From contig JBGTHP010000032.1 of assembly GCA_041746105.1 (NCBI GenBank), positions 1 to 64,000 of the forward strand: 64,000 nucleotides of DNA, given 5' to 3'. The position numbers and the translations under genes were made by a program. The stretch is from JBFHRE01 sp041746105. Its GTDB lineage: Bacteria > Actinomycetota > Acidimicrobiia > Spongiisociales > ZC4RG35. Under the pieces are notes generated by a model. The model saw only the letters and a program-made list of their open reading frames with translations, did no database searches and was not told the origin of the DNA. Shown one piece after another: positions 9,101 to 17,312 of this stretch; the first letter of the stretch is position 1; each line of letters opens with the position of its first letter.

Positions 9101-10100
9101 AACGCCCTCCGTCGAGTTGGACCATCGGACGAAGATCCGGCGGGATGACCGGCACTGTCTCGAGAATCAGGTCGGTCGGGTGGTTCTTCCCCTCCCAGAA
9201 CGGCTTGACCACCTTGAGGCGCTGGGTTGCACGCTGGCGCTTCTGGGCAGAATTGGCCGTCAGGTCCTCGTTAAGCGCATCCATCTCGGCGTCGAGGTCG
9301 AGGTGGGCCAGGAGGTCCTTGACGGCCTCGGCGCCCATCCCACCATGGAAATACATCGCATAACGCTCGAAGATCTCCCGCCAAAGCTGCTCTGAGTCGA
9401 TCAGGTCCTTCGGCTTGAACTTGCGGAACTGGTCGAACGCGTCCTCGATCAGTTCGACCTCGCGGGTGGCGCGCTCCTCGCGGTCACGCATCTCGCGCTC
9501 GACCTCGCGGCGCCGTGCCGATATCTCCTGCGCCTTGGCGCCGCCCTCTTCCATCCGGGCCAGTTCGTCCTCGAGTGCCTCGAGCCGGTTGCTCTTCCAC
9601 TCATCGAAGTCTTCGCGGACCAGGGTCACCTCATGCCGGAGATTGTCCTCGAGTTCCGGGATGTCCTTCTGGCGCTTGTCATCGTCAACCGACGTGATGA
9701 TGTAGGCGGCGAAGTAGATGACCTTTTCCAGGTCTTTGGGCGACATGTCGAGCAGATAACCGAGTCGGCTGGGCACACCTTTGAAGAACCAGATGTGGGT
9801 GACCGGCGCGGCCAGCTCGATGTGTCCCATCCGCTCACGGCGAACCTTGGAGCGAGTTACCTCGACTCCACACCGCTCACAGATGATGCCCTTGTAACGG
9901 ATGCGCTTGTACTTGCCGCAGTAGCACTCCCAGTCGCGCTGGGGCCCAAAGATGCGCTCATCGAAAAGGCCTTCCTTCTCGGGCTTGAGCGTCCGGTAGT
10001 TGATCGTCTCAGGCTTCTTCACCTCGCCGTACGACCAGGCGCGGATCTGCGCGCTCGAGGCGAGACCGATCTTCAGTTCATCGAATACTTGGCGTGCCAT
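6159..10100 (-). CDS. rpoC: RNA polymerase beta' subunit
   Basis: Large catalytic subunit of RNA polymerase, 1313 residues, the usual actinobacterial length. The N-terminal zinc site is seen as Cys59, Cys61, Cys74 and Cys77. The absolutely conserved active-site motif NADFDGDQ (532-539) supplies the metal-binding aspartates. The trigger-loop/bridge-helix region and the second zinc-binding cluster (CDALLGVCQQCYG) are present. The C terminus ends in an acidic tail. It follows rpoB by 31 bp, and a GGGAAG element precedes the ATG. No insertion or frameshift is apparent. Confidence 0.98.
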   Translation of the reverse strand: MARQVFDELKIGLASSAQIRAWSYGEVKKPETINYRTLKPEKEGLFDERIFGPQRDWECYCGKYKRIRYKGIICERCGVEVTRSKVRRERMGHIELAAPVTHIWFFKGVPSRLGYLLDMSPKDLEKVIYFAAYIITSVDDDKRQKDIPELEDNLRHEVTLVREDFDEWKSNRLEALEDELARMEEGGAKAQEISARRREVEREMRDREERATREVELIEDAFDQFRKFKPKDLIDSEQLWREIFERYAMYFHGGMGAEAVKDLLAHLDLDAEMDALNEDLTANSAQKRQRATQRLKVVKPFWEGKNHPTDLILETVPVIPPDLRPMVQLDGGRFATSDLNDLYRRVINRNNRLKRLLDLGAPEIIVNNEKRMLQEAVDALFDNGRRGRAVTGPGNRALKSLSDMLKGKQGRFRQNLLGKRVDYSGRSVIVVGPQLKLSQCGLPKIMALELFKPFVMKRLVDLDIAQNIKSAKRMVERQRPQVWDVLGEVIQEHPVLLNRAPTLHRLGIQAFEPVLVEGKAIQIHPLVCEAFNADFDGDQMAVHLPLSAEAQAEARILMLSTNNVLRPASGRPIVTPSQDMVIGVYYLSELVDDAKGFGRNFVSVDEAFMAYDGGDLALHAPIRIRLGAIAGDPQLHSDFKGILGDLLTEEAVDGTKLFDTTLGRALFNGALPESFPYVNSIILKTDIGKLIETIIEWFPRSDVAETLDNIKTLGFHYATKAGLTIALDDVKTPPNKAQILEEYEVRADKVQALYQKGVVTDDERRQELIEIWTEATDRVKDAMEANMKTEKFNSIDMMIGSGARGNIMQVRQIAGMRGLVANPKGDIIPRPIISNFREGLSVLEYFISTHGARKGLADTALRTADSGYLTRRLVDVSQELITNEADCETDKGIKIGLLDDRGRPIRNLRSRIYGRVLADDVKIERSLVEASDGVKLRAGTMIGTKALIAVEAKAVEIGTVRVRSVLTCDALLGVCQQCYGLSLATGKPVELGEAVGIMAAQSIGEPGTQLTMRTFHTGGVAGEDITHGLPRVVELFEARAPKGKAILSELAGPVRVVEDEEGRRIIIEGKEGEVAYPVSRRARLRVADGDVIEAGAQLTEGPLDPKEVLEIRGVRAAQQYLVDQVQEVYRSQGVEIHDKHIELIVRQMLKRIRVVSNNDSGFLPAELVEDQTFRAANRELVQDGKVPAEGRSELMGITKASLATDSWLSAASFQETTRVLTDAAIQSRSDYMRGLKENVIIGRLIPAGTGSTEYQMLQPALPGATTVAALGFLGGEAPARSVDEGLPDNPAEWLASLGAQKRSDDAEADDSEE

Positions 10101-10131
10101 GACTTCCCTTCGTCCCAGGCGACTTCAACGA

Positions 10132-13100
10132 TCAGACTTCTTGTTCGGGGCGTTCCGGACGGGACAGATCGATACCGAGACTCTCGGTGGAGCGATATCC
10201 CTCGTCGTCGAGGTCTCGTAGTTCGACCTCTTCGCCGGCGGCCAGCATTTCGACGTTCAGTCCAAGGCTCTGCATCTCCTTGATGAGAACCCTGAAAGAC
10301 TCAGGGATCCCTGGCTCGGGGATGTTGTCGCCTTTGACAATCGCCTCGTAGACCTTGACTCGACCCTGGACATCGTCCGACTTGATCGTCAGCAGCTCCT
10401 GCAAGGCGTAGGCGGCGCCATATGCCTCGAGCGCCCAGACCTCCATCTCTCCGAACCGCTGTCCACCGAACTGCGCTTTTCCACCGAGCGGCTGCTGGGT
10501 GATCATCGAGTAGGGGCCGGTGGACCGAGCGTGGATCTTGTCGTCCACGAGGTGCACCAGTTTGAGCATGTAGATATAACCGACGGTGACGTCGGTATCG
10601 AATGGTTCTCCCGACCGTCCGTCGTAGAGAGTTGCCTTGCCGTCGTTGCCGACGAGCTTGACTCCGTCACGGTTCGGCTTCGCGTTTGCCAGCACCGCCA
10701 TGATCTCGTCTTCACGGGCTCCGTCGAAGACCGGGGTTGCCAGCCTCGTCCATGCCTCTGCACCGACCTTCGCCGGGCTATCGCCCTTGAAAGGCTCCCA
10801 GCCCTGGGAGGCGGCCCATCCGAGATGGGTCTCGAGGACCTGGCCAAGGTTCATCCGGGAAGGGACACCGAGAGGCGAAAGGATGATGTCGACCGGAGTT
10901 CCGTCCGAGAGGAACGGCATGTCCTCCTCGGGCAGAATCTTTGCCACAATTCCTTTGTTCCCGTGGCGTCCGGCCAATTTGTCGCCTTCTGAGATCTTCC
11001 GCTGCTGGGCAACGTAGACACGGACCAATTCGTTGACACCGGGAGGCAGATCGAAACCCTCCGAGCGCTTGAAGACCTTGACCGCGATGACCTTGCCCGC
11101 TTCTCCGTGTGGCACTTTCAGTGACGTGTCACGGACTTCGCGAGCTTTCTCGCCAAAGATGGCGCGGAGCAATCGCTCCTCTGGCGTCAGTTCGGTCTCT
11201 CCCTTTGGAGTGACCTTGCCGACCAGATAGTCGCCAGGGCCAACTTCGGCCCCGACCCGGATGATTCCGTCGTCGTCGAGATCGGCCAGCACTTCGTCGG
11301 CAACGTTGGGGATGTCGCGGGTGATCTCCTCGGCACCGAGCTTGGTGTCCCTGGCATCGATCTCGTGCTCTTCGATGTGGATCGAAGTGAGCATGTCCTC
11401 TTTGACCAGGCGCTCGGACAGAATGATGGCGTCTTCGAAGTTGTGACCATTCCAAGGCATGAACGCAACCATCAGGTTGCGACCAAGGGCCAACTCGCCC
11501 AGATCGGTCGAGGGACCGTCTGCCAGGACATCGCCGCTCTTGACCTTGTCGCCTTCACGTACCAGCGGCTTCTGGTTCATGCAGGTGCCCTGGTTCGACC
11601 GTTCGAACTTGTCCAATGGGAACGAGTGCTTCTTATTGGTCCCGGTCTCCTTGACAACGATCTCGTCGCCGGTGACCTCCACCACTTCGCCGGCAACCGT
11701 GGAGACGATCATGTCTCCAGAATCCTGGGCGGCTCGGCGCTCGACCCCGGTTCCGACCAATGGCGCTTCTGCGGTCAGAAGCGGAACCGCCTGCCGCTGC
11801 ATGTTCGAACCCATCAACGCCCGGTTGGCGTCGTCGTGCTCGAGGAACGGAATCAGCGCGGTCGAAACCGACACCAACTGCTTGGGCGAGACGTCCATGT
11901 AGTCGACCTGGGACGGCGTCACATAGTCGACTTCACCGCCGGCCCTCCTGACGAGAACTCGATCGTTGACGAACGAACCGTTTTCCTTGAGGGGGGCGTT
12001 GGCCTGGGCGATGACGAACCGCTCCTCTTCTGTCGCCGTGAGATAGTCGATCTTCTCTGTCACCTTGCCCTTTTCCACCTTGCGGTAGGGCGTCTCGATG
12101 AAACCGAAACGGTTGACCCTGGCGTAGCTGGCGAGCGATCCGATCAGACCGATGTTTGGGCCTTCCGGGGTCTCGATCGGGCACATCCGCCCATAGTGAG
12201 AAGGATGGACGTCCCGGACCTCGAACCCTGCCCGCTCACGGCTCAACCCACCTGGCCCGAGAGCCGAAAGCCGGCGGCGGTGCGTCAGACCGGCGAGCGG
12301 GTTCGGCTGATCCATGAACTGACTCAACTGGCTGGTGCCAAAAAACTCTTTGATGGACGCCGTCACCGGCCGGATATTGATCAGGCTCTGAGGCGTGATC
12401 CCTTCTGGATCTTGAGTCGTCATCCGCTCTTTGACGACGCGCTCGAGGCGGGTCAGGCCAACCCGGATCTGGTTCTGGATCAGCTCGCCGACGGTCCGAA
12501 TCCGACGGTTCCCGAAGTGATCGATGTCGTCTGTGCTCACAGGAACGGCCACGCCCAGATGGGTGGTCATGCTGTTGTTCCCTGCGTGCATCTCGACCAG
12601 ATACTTGATGGCATCGACGATGTCTTCGTTGCGAAGCATCTGGAGGCCTTCGGCGCGATAGTCGTCAGGGACGTCTGCTCCGAACTTCTGGCTCACCTTG
12701 TATCGGCCGACCCTCGTCAGGTCGTAACGTTTCGGGTTGCGGAAGAGGGTCTGGATCAGGTTGCGGGCAGACTCCACCGTGGTCGGCTCGCCCGGCCGCA
12801 GTTTGCGATAGAGATCGACGAGAGCATCGTCCTTGGTGTGGGCGGTGTCGCGCTCCAGGGTGTTACGGATCGACTCTGCTCCGTCGAAAAGATCCAGGAT
12901 CTCCTCGTCGGTCTCGGCGATCCCGAGCGCACGCAGAAAAGCAGAGACGTACTGGCGACGCTTGCGGTCGACACGAACGCCGATCGTGTCGCGCTTGTCG
13001 GTGTCGAACTCGAGCCAGGCTCCACGGCCAGGAATGACCTTGCCGGAGTAGATGACGCGGTCAGTGCCTTTGTCCGGGGTGGCGTCGTAATAGACGCCTG

Positions 13101-13506
13101 GCGAACGGACGAGCTGAGACACGACGACCCGCTCGGTTCCGTTGATGATGAACACGCCATTCTCGGTCATCATCGGGAAATCGCCGAGGAACACCTGCTG
13201 TTCCTTGATCTCGCCGGTCTGGCGGTTGATGAACCTCGCCGTCACAAACAGCGGACGAGCGAAGTTCGAGTCGCGCTCCTTGCATTCTTCGAGCGACATC
13301 GGAGAGTCACCAAACCGATGATCGGTCAACTCGAGGGCAAGAGAACCCGTGAAATCTTCGATGGGAGAGATCTCAGAGAAGATCTCTCCCAGACCTTCAT
13401 CGAGAAACCAGGTGAAACTCTCGCGTTGAACAGCGAGCAGATCGGGCAATGCGAGAACTTCGGGAATTTTTCCAAACGAAAAGCGCTCGGCGACGCGCGA
13501 GGACAA
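10132..13506 (-). CDS. rpoB: RNA polymerase beta subunit
   Basis: Beta subunit of RNA polymerase. I place the start at TTG 13506-13504, giving 1124 residues beginning MSSRVAERFSFGK, where family similarity begins; a perfect AAGGAGG lies 6 nt upstream (13513-13519). The frame stays open upstream to a GTG at 13650, but that part looks like leader. The rifampicin region (QLSQFMDQPNPL ... THRRRLSALGPGG, about residues 393-420) keeps the Asp, His and Ser found in susceptible strains; Pro occupies the position of E. coli Asn518. It heads the rpoB-rpoC operon. Confidence 0.96.
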   Translation of the reverse strand: MSSRVAERFSFGKIPEVLALPDLLAVQRESFTWFLDEGLGEIFSEISPIEDFTGSLALELTDHRFGDSPMSLEECKERDSNFARPLFVTARFINRQTGEIKEQQVFLGDFPMMTENGVFIINGTERVVVSQLVRSPGVYYDATPDKGTDRVIYSGKVIPGRGAWLEFDTDKRDTIGVRVDRKRRQYVSAFLRALGIAETDEEILDLFDGAESIRNTLERDTAHTKDDALVDLYRKLRPGEPTTVESARNLIQTLFRNPKRYDLTRVGRYKVSQKFGADVPDDYRAEGLQMLRNEDIVDAIKYLVEMHAGNNSMTTHLGVAVPVSTDDIDHFGNRRIRTVGELIQNQIRVGLTRLERVVKERMTTQDPEGITPQSLINIRPVTASIKEFFGTSQLSQFMDQPNPLAGLTHRRRLSALGPGGLSRERAGFEVRDVHPSHYGRMCPIETPEGPNIGLIGSLASYARVNRFGFIETPYRKVEKGKVTEKIDYLTATEEERFVIAQANAPLKENGSFVNDRVLVRRAGGEVDYVTPSQVDYMDVSPKQLVSVSTALIPFLEHDDANRALMGSNMQRQAVPLLTAEAPLVGTGVERRAAQDSGDMIVSTVAGEVVEVTGDEIVVKETGTNKKHSFPLDKFERSNQGTCMNQKPLVREGDKVKSGDVLADGPSTDLGELALGRNLMVAFMPWNGHNFEDAIILSERLVKEDMLTSIHIEEHEIDARDTKLGAEEITRDIPNVADEVLADLDDDGIIRVGAEVGPGDYLVGKVTPKGETELTPEERLLRAIFGEKAREVRDTSLKVPHGEAGKVIAVKVFKRSEGFDLPPGVNELVRVYVAQQRKISEGDKLAGRHGNKGIVAKILPEEDMPFLSDGTPVDIILSPLGVPSRMNLGQVLETHLGWAASQGWEPFKGDSPAKVGAEAWTRLATPVFDGAREDEIMAVLANAKPNRDGVKLVGNDGKATLYDGRSGEPFDTDVTVGYIYMLKLVHLVDDKIHARSTGPYSMITQQPLGGKAQFGGQRFGEMEVWALEAYGAAYALQELLTIKSDDVQGRVKVYEAIVKGDNIPEPGIPESFRVLIKEMQSLGLNVEMLAAGEEVELRDLDDEGYRSTESLGIDLSRPERPEQEV

Positions 13507-13512
13507 GACATG

Positions 13513-13519
13513 CCTCCTT
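13513..13519 (-). promoter_or_regulatory. Shine-Dalgarno deciding the rpoB TTG start
   Basis: The minus strand reads AAGGAGG, 6 nt before TTG at 13506-13504. It is a perfect anti-16S match, while the upstream in-frame GTG at 13650 has nothing comparable. This fixes the rpoB N terminus with good confidence. Confidence 0.8.
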
Positions 13520-13868
13520 GGGGGTCCGGACAACCAATTGGGAACATTACCACTATCGGCAAAGTCCTTCAAATGCGAACGCAACCGGCGGGGAATCCCG
13601 GTTTCGACGCTCGGAATCCTCACCAGGCGACTCTTGGTTGTCCGAGGCACGCCTTCGCGTGCAGCGGGTGACTACGTCCTGTAGCACTGCCCCAGAATCT
13701 AGGCGATCAAGTGCACAACTGTCAACGGTTTGGGATGCTGTTGGGTCAACTTGGCATCCGGGGGGTCGATCGTCCTGCTCGAGAGTGGATATCGGACCGG
13801 GGCATCGGGGAACATGCAGGGTCATCCCCGATGGTGCCCGGGATGGGTCTCTGCCAAGCTCTGCCCTC
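13520..13868. other. Divergent intergenic region between rpoB and the ABC operon
   Basis: About 350 bp between the rpoB Shine-Dalgarno and the first ABC gene. It contains the rpoB promoter and leader on the minus strand. Frames extending into it from either side lose family similarity, so no further gene is supported. I found no convincing promoter for the plus-strand ABC operon. Confidence 0.5.
13696..13725 (-). promoter_or_regulatory. Candidate rpoB promoter
   Basis: On the minus strand a consensus TTGACA (13725-13720) is followed after 18 nt by TAGATT (13701-13696), a 4/6 match to the -10 box. The start point would be near 13688, leaving a leader of about 180 nt before the TTG start of rpoB. 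Confidence 0.55.
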
Positions 13869-14774
13869 ATGCCGCCAGTGATCGCGCTAGAGCAATTGAC
13901 TCACGCCTACCGGGCCGGTGTCGTGGCCTTGAACGATCTGACCCTCGACATCGAATCCGGGGTCACCGGTCTGGTTGGGGCCAACGGCGCCGGCAAAACG
14001 ACGATGCTCCGCATCCTCCTCGGTCTGCTCCACCCAACGGCCGGGAGTGCCAAGGTTTTTGGTCACGATGCGCTTTCTGAGCCTTTGGCGGTCAGAGCAT
14101 TGGTGGGATACATGCCAGAGACGGCATGCCTTCCAAAGGATCAGACGGCGGCGGACTTCGTTGCCTTCTCGGCCGAGATTGCAGGTGTGCCCGCCAAGGA
14201 CGCACGCCGACGTTCGTCGGAGACTCTTTTCCTCGTCGGACTCGAGGAGGAAAGATTCCGCTATCTGGGTGACTTCTCGACGGGCATGCAGCAGCGAGTC
14301 AAACTCGCCCAGTCGATAGTCCATGGACCTCGTCTGGTTTTGCTCGACGAGCCGGCTTCCGGTCTCGACCCTGCGGGCCGCCAGCAGATGCTCGACCTGA
14401 TCCGACGCCTTGGCGGGTTCGGCATCAACGTGGTCATGTCGTCGCATGTCCTCAGTGACATCGAAGAAACCTGCAGCAACGTCGTCATGCTCGACGGCGG
14501 TCGTCTCATACGATCGGGGCCTCTCGAACGTCACGAATTCGACGCAACGATCACGGTGGAAACGACAGATGACCCGCTGTTCCTGGCCGAGAACCTACGC
14601 AGACTCGGGTTCGAGGCAGTGGTCGCAGGACAAACTGTGACATTAGGCGCAGGCGATGACGCCGTCTTCGATGTGATCCGTGACCTGGCGGCGGATTCCG
14701 GGACTGGCATCTTGCGTCTGGGCCGCACGTCCATCACGCTCGAGGACGAGTTCCTCTCGAGTGCCCTCCAATGA
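13869..14774 (+). CDS. ABC transporter ATP-binding protein (ABC-2 type), first pair
   Basis: ATPase subunit, 301 residues from the ATG giving MPPVIALEQL; the frame is open upstream but without ABC sequence. Walker A is GANGAGKT, the signature region FSTGMQQRVKLAQ is typical of ABC-2 exporters, and Walker B is LVLLDEPASGLDP followed by the switch His in SSHVLSDIE. Its stop overlaps the start of the next permease by ATGA. It should energise the adjacent membrane protein; the substrate (drug, lipid or polysaccharide) cannot be told from sequence. Confidence 0.9.
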   Translation: MPPVIALEQLTHAYRAGVVALNDLTLDIESGVTGLVGANGAGKTTMLRILLGLLHPTAGSAKVFGHDALSEPLAVRALVGYMPETACLPKDQTAADFVAFSAEIAGVPAKDARRRSSETLFLVGLEEERFRYLGDFSTGMQQRVKLAQSIVHGPRLVLLDEPASGLDPAGRQQMLDLIRRLGGFGINVVMSSHVLSDIEETCSNVVMLDGGRLIRSGPLERHEFDATITVETTDDPLFLAENLRRLGFEAVVAGQTVTLGAGDDAVFDVIRDLAADSGTGILRLGRTSITLEDEFLSSALQ

Positions 14775-15655
14775 GCGAATCAACGATCTTCGATCGGGGT
14801 TACCGGTCCTACGACGGCCGGCTGCTCGGCCGGGCGGCGGTCCGGAGAGCCATGGTCAAGGACGGCATTCGCAGGATCCTCGGCTTACGTCGCAAAGCCC
14901 GTAGAAAGATCCTCCCCTGGGGACTCCTCGGGATCGGCGTCATCATGGCGGCGGTTTTGATCGGCCTTCAGTTCGTCGCAGGCTCGATCGCAGCCGCGGC
15001 CGCCGAGGGGTTGCCGTCGTATGCGGAGCTCTTCGACGTCTACTCGAGGATCTCGCTGCTGTTCCTGGCCGTGACGATTCCAGAACTGTTGGGACCCGAT
15101 CGATCGCAAGGAGTCCTGTCGGTCTACTTCTCGCGTCCGATGACGGTCGGCGACTACCTCAGAGCAAAAGGCCTCGCCTATCTGGCTATCGCCAGTTCGA
15201 TCTATCTGATACCGCAACTGGCGTTCCATGCCGGATTGGCGGCTCTGTCGAACGATGGATTTCTCTCATACCTCGGCCAGAACCTCGACGTGCTGTGGAT
15301 GATTGCCGCCACCACAGCGGCATTCGTCACCGTTCATGGTGGGGTTCTGGCAATCATCTCCTCCTATGTCGATCGAACCCCTTTCGCGGCGGCCACCTTC
15401 TTGGGAGTGTTGATCGCAGGCGGCAGCATCGCAGAGGCGATTTCGCGAGCCGATTTCGCCGGTGCCCGCTGGTTCTCTCTCCTCGCGTTCGACGCCCATG
15501 CCCGCTACATCCGCGACTGGTTGTTCGGGTCAGACCTCAACGACTACCCGCCCGAGGCTGCAGGCTTTTCTCCATGGGCATCCGTTGTCGTCATCTGCGT
15601 CGTCGCCGCCGTCGGCACAGGTTGGACGTATCGCCGTTATCGGAGGCTGGCATGA
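14771..15655 (+). CDS. ABC-2 type permease, first pair
   Basis: 294 residues, with a first hydrophobic helix at about 48-70 and several more, ending in a C-terminal helix. The line PDRSQGVLSVYFSRPMTVGDYL matches the cytosolic coupling region common in ABC-2 permeases (the type that follows a loss of membrane span with a SRP motif). Overlaps by ATGA with the ATPase before it and the ATPase after it, so the four genes are translationally coupled. Confidence 0.85.
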   Translation: MSESTIFDRGYRSYDGRLLGRAAVRRAMVKDGIRRILGLRRKARRKILPWGLLGIGVIMAAVLIGLQFVAGSIAAAAAEGLPSYAELFDVYSRISLLFLAVTIPELLGPDRSQGVLSVYFSRPMTVGDYLRAKGLAYLAIASSIYLIPQLAFHAGLAALSNDGFLSYLGQNLDVLWMIAATTAAFVTVHGGVLAIISSYVDRTPFAAATFLGVLIAGGSIAEAISRADFAGARWFSLLAFDAHARYIRDWLFGSDLNDYPPEAAGFSPWASVVVICVVAAVGTGWTYRRYRRLA

Positions 15656-16566
15656 CGGTCGAAGCAGTTGGGCTGTCAAAATGGTTTGGGCAGAAAGTGG
15701 CGATTTCCGATGTCACGGTTTCCTTCGGGCCGGGTGTGACAGGGCTTCTGGGTCCCAACGGCGCCGGAAAGACAACTCTGTTGCGGGTTCTGTGCGGTCT
15801 GCAGGTCCCGAGCCAGGGCACAGTGACCATTCTCGGAGCGGACCCGCGGGCCGACCGATCGATCTACGCCAAAGTTGGGCTCGTCCCTGAAGACGAACAT
15901 GTCTACCCCGATATGACAGCCCGCCAGTTCATAGGCTTGAAGGCGAAACTCGCAGGAGTCGTCGGGGTTCAAGATGCCGTTGACGACATACTGGAGGTCG
16001 TCCAACTGACCAGCGAGGCGGACCGTCGTCTAGACGGGTTCTCAAAGGGAATGAAGCAGCGAGCCAAGGTTGCCAGCGCCCTGGTCTCGGACCCCGAGGT
16101 CCTGTTCCTCGACGAACCACTGAATGGGGCCGACCCGGTCCAGAGGGCACAGCTCATCGACCTTTTCATCCAACTCGGCAACGCCGGCAAAACAGTCGTC
16201 GTGTCGAGCCATGTGCTGGTGGAGGTGGAACGCATGACCCACCAGGTTGTGGCAATGGTCGACGGCCGGCTCGCCGCGGTCGGGGATATCACGGGTCTGA
16301 GGGCCGCCATGATCGACCGTCCGAGACAGGTCAGAATCCGCGCCGACCAACCGCGGCGGCTGGCAGCGTCGCTGCTCGCGACGGACGCAGTCACTGGCGT
16401 GTCGGTTGGTGATGGCGCATTGATGGTCGTCACCACGGACGCCGCACAACTGGCGCGGCTGCTACCGGTAGCAGCCAGGGATGGCGGCGTCAGGATCACC
16501 GAGGTCTCGCCACAGGATGAGTCGATGGAGTCTGTCTTTCGCTACCTGGTTGAAGCGTCTCGATGA
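15652..16566 (+). CDS. ABC transporter ATP-binding protein (ABC-2 type), second pair
   Basis: 304 residues from the ATG that overlaps the previous stop as ATGA. Walker A GPNGAGKT, signature FSKGMKQRAKVA, Walker B VLFLDEPLNGADP. The aspartate-containing D-loop reads NGADP where most members have SGLDP, a mild variation. It is related to, but clearly different from, the first ATPase in this operon, so it is unlikely to be a recent duplication. Confidence 0.9.
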   Translation: MTVEAVGLSKWFGQKVAISDVTVSFGPGVTGLLGPNGAGKTTLLRVLCGLQVPSQGTVTILGADPRADRSIYAKVGLVPEDEHVYPDMTARQFIGLKAKLAGVVGVQDAVDDILEVVQLTSEADRRLDGFSKGMKQRAKVASALVSDPEVLFLDEPLNGADPVQRAQLIDLFIQLGNAGKTVVVSSHVLVEVERMTHQVVAMVDGRLAAVGDITGLRAAMIDRPRQVRIRADQPRRLAASLLATDAVTGVSVGDGALMVVTTDAAQLARLLPVAARDGGVRITEVSPQDESMESVFRYLVEASR

Positions 16567-17297
16567 ACCTCCGACTCACGCGCCACCTGTTCACCCGTCT
16601 CATGCGGTCTCGGCGTCTCGTCGGGATGTTGGCGTTGGCGTCGGTGGCAGGTCTGATCGCATGGGTGTCGGCGCTCGGCGAGGAGCCGGAGACCGCAGCC
16701 GCGACATACCGGGTGATCGTGGCAACGGTTCCCGCTGCCACTCTCTCCATCGCCATGCTCTTCCTTGCGACGGCAACGCTGCGAGATGAACGCGACGGCG
16801 GAACCCTCCCCTACATATTCGTGACACCGATCCCGCGGTTCGTTTTCGCCTTCTCGTCCTGGCTGGCCGCAACCGGCGCTTGTGTCTTGGTCGCCGTTTT
16901 CGGCTGGTTCGTCGGTTGGATGGGACTGGGGCTTGCCACCGGGAATTGGGGAGCGGGAACATCGTCGATCGTGGTCTATGTCGCGGCGGCGGTGGGCTAC
17001 TCCGCCGTTTTTCTTCCGCTGGGATATCTCTTTTCTCGCTCTTTGATCGTCGGCCTCGGCTACGTCTTCGTCTGGGAGGGCATTTTGGCGGCGTTTGTCC
17101 CAGGCATAGGCCCATCGTCGGTGTGGCGAGTAGCCCTGTCGATGTGGGCAGACGTCACCGAACTTCCCAGGGACGCCATGGATGTTCTCGGCTCCGTAAA
17201 ACCAGGGGCGGGCGGCGCCGGGTTGACTCTTTTGGTTCTGTTCGCAATATCGACGGGCGTGCTGGCATCGGCCCTGCGGACCCGCGACGCGGTCTGA
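16563..17297 (+). CDS. ABC-2 type permease, second pair
   Basis: 244 residues with about six hydrophobic segments. It begins MNLRLTRHLFTRLMRSRRL, a basic amphipathic N terminus usual for ABC-2 permeases, followed by a helix from about residue 20. The segment LRDERDGGTLPYIFVTPIPR corresponds to the conserved cytosolic loop. Last gene of the four-gene operon, ATGA-coupled to the second ATPase; it converges on the GH1 gene 15 bp away. Confidence 0.85.
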   Translation: MNLRLTRHLFTRLMRSRRLVGMLALASVAGLIAWVSALGEEPETAAATYRVIVATVPAATLSIAMLFLATATLRDERDGGTLPYIFVTPIPRFVFAFSSWLAATGACVLVAVFGWFVGWMGLGLATGNWGAGTSSIVVYVAAAVGYSAVFLPLGYLFSRSLIVGLGYVFVWEGILAAFVPGIGPSSVWRVALSMWADVTELPRDAMDVLGSVKPGAGGAGLTLLVLFAISTGVLASALRTRDAV

Positions 17298-17312
17298 TCG
17301 GCGGCCTCGCGG

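Noticed and set aside
11365..13671. A 768-codon open frame on the plus strand opposite rpoB
   Set aside because: It is antisense to rpoB, has no recognisable protein sequence, and its length follows from the high GC and codon pattern of the true gene.
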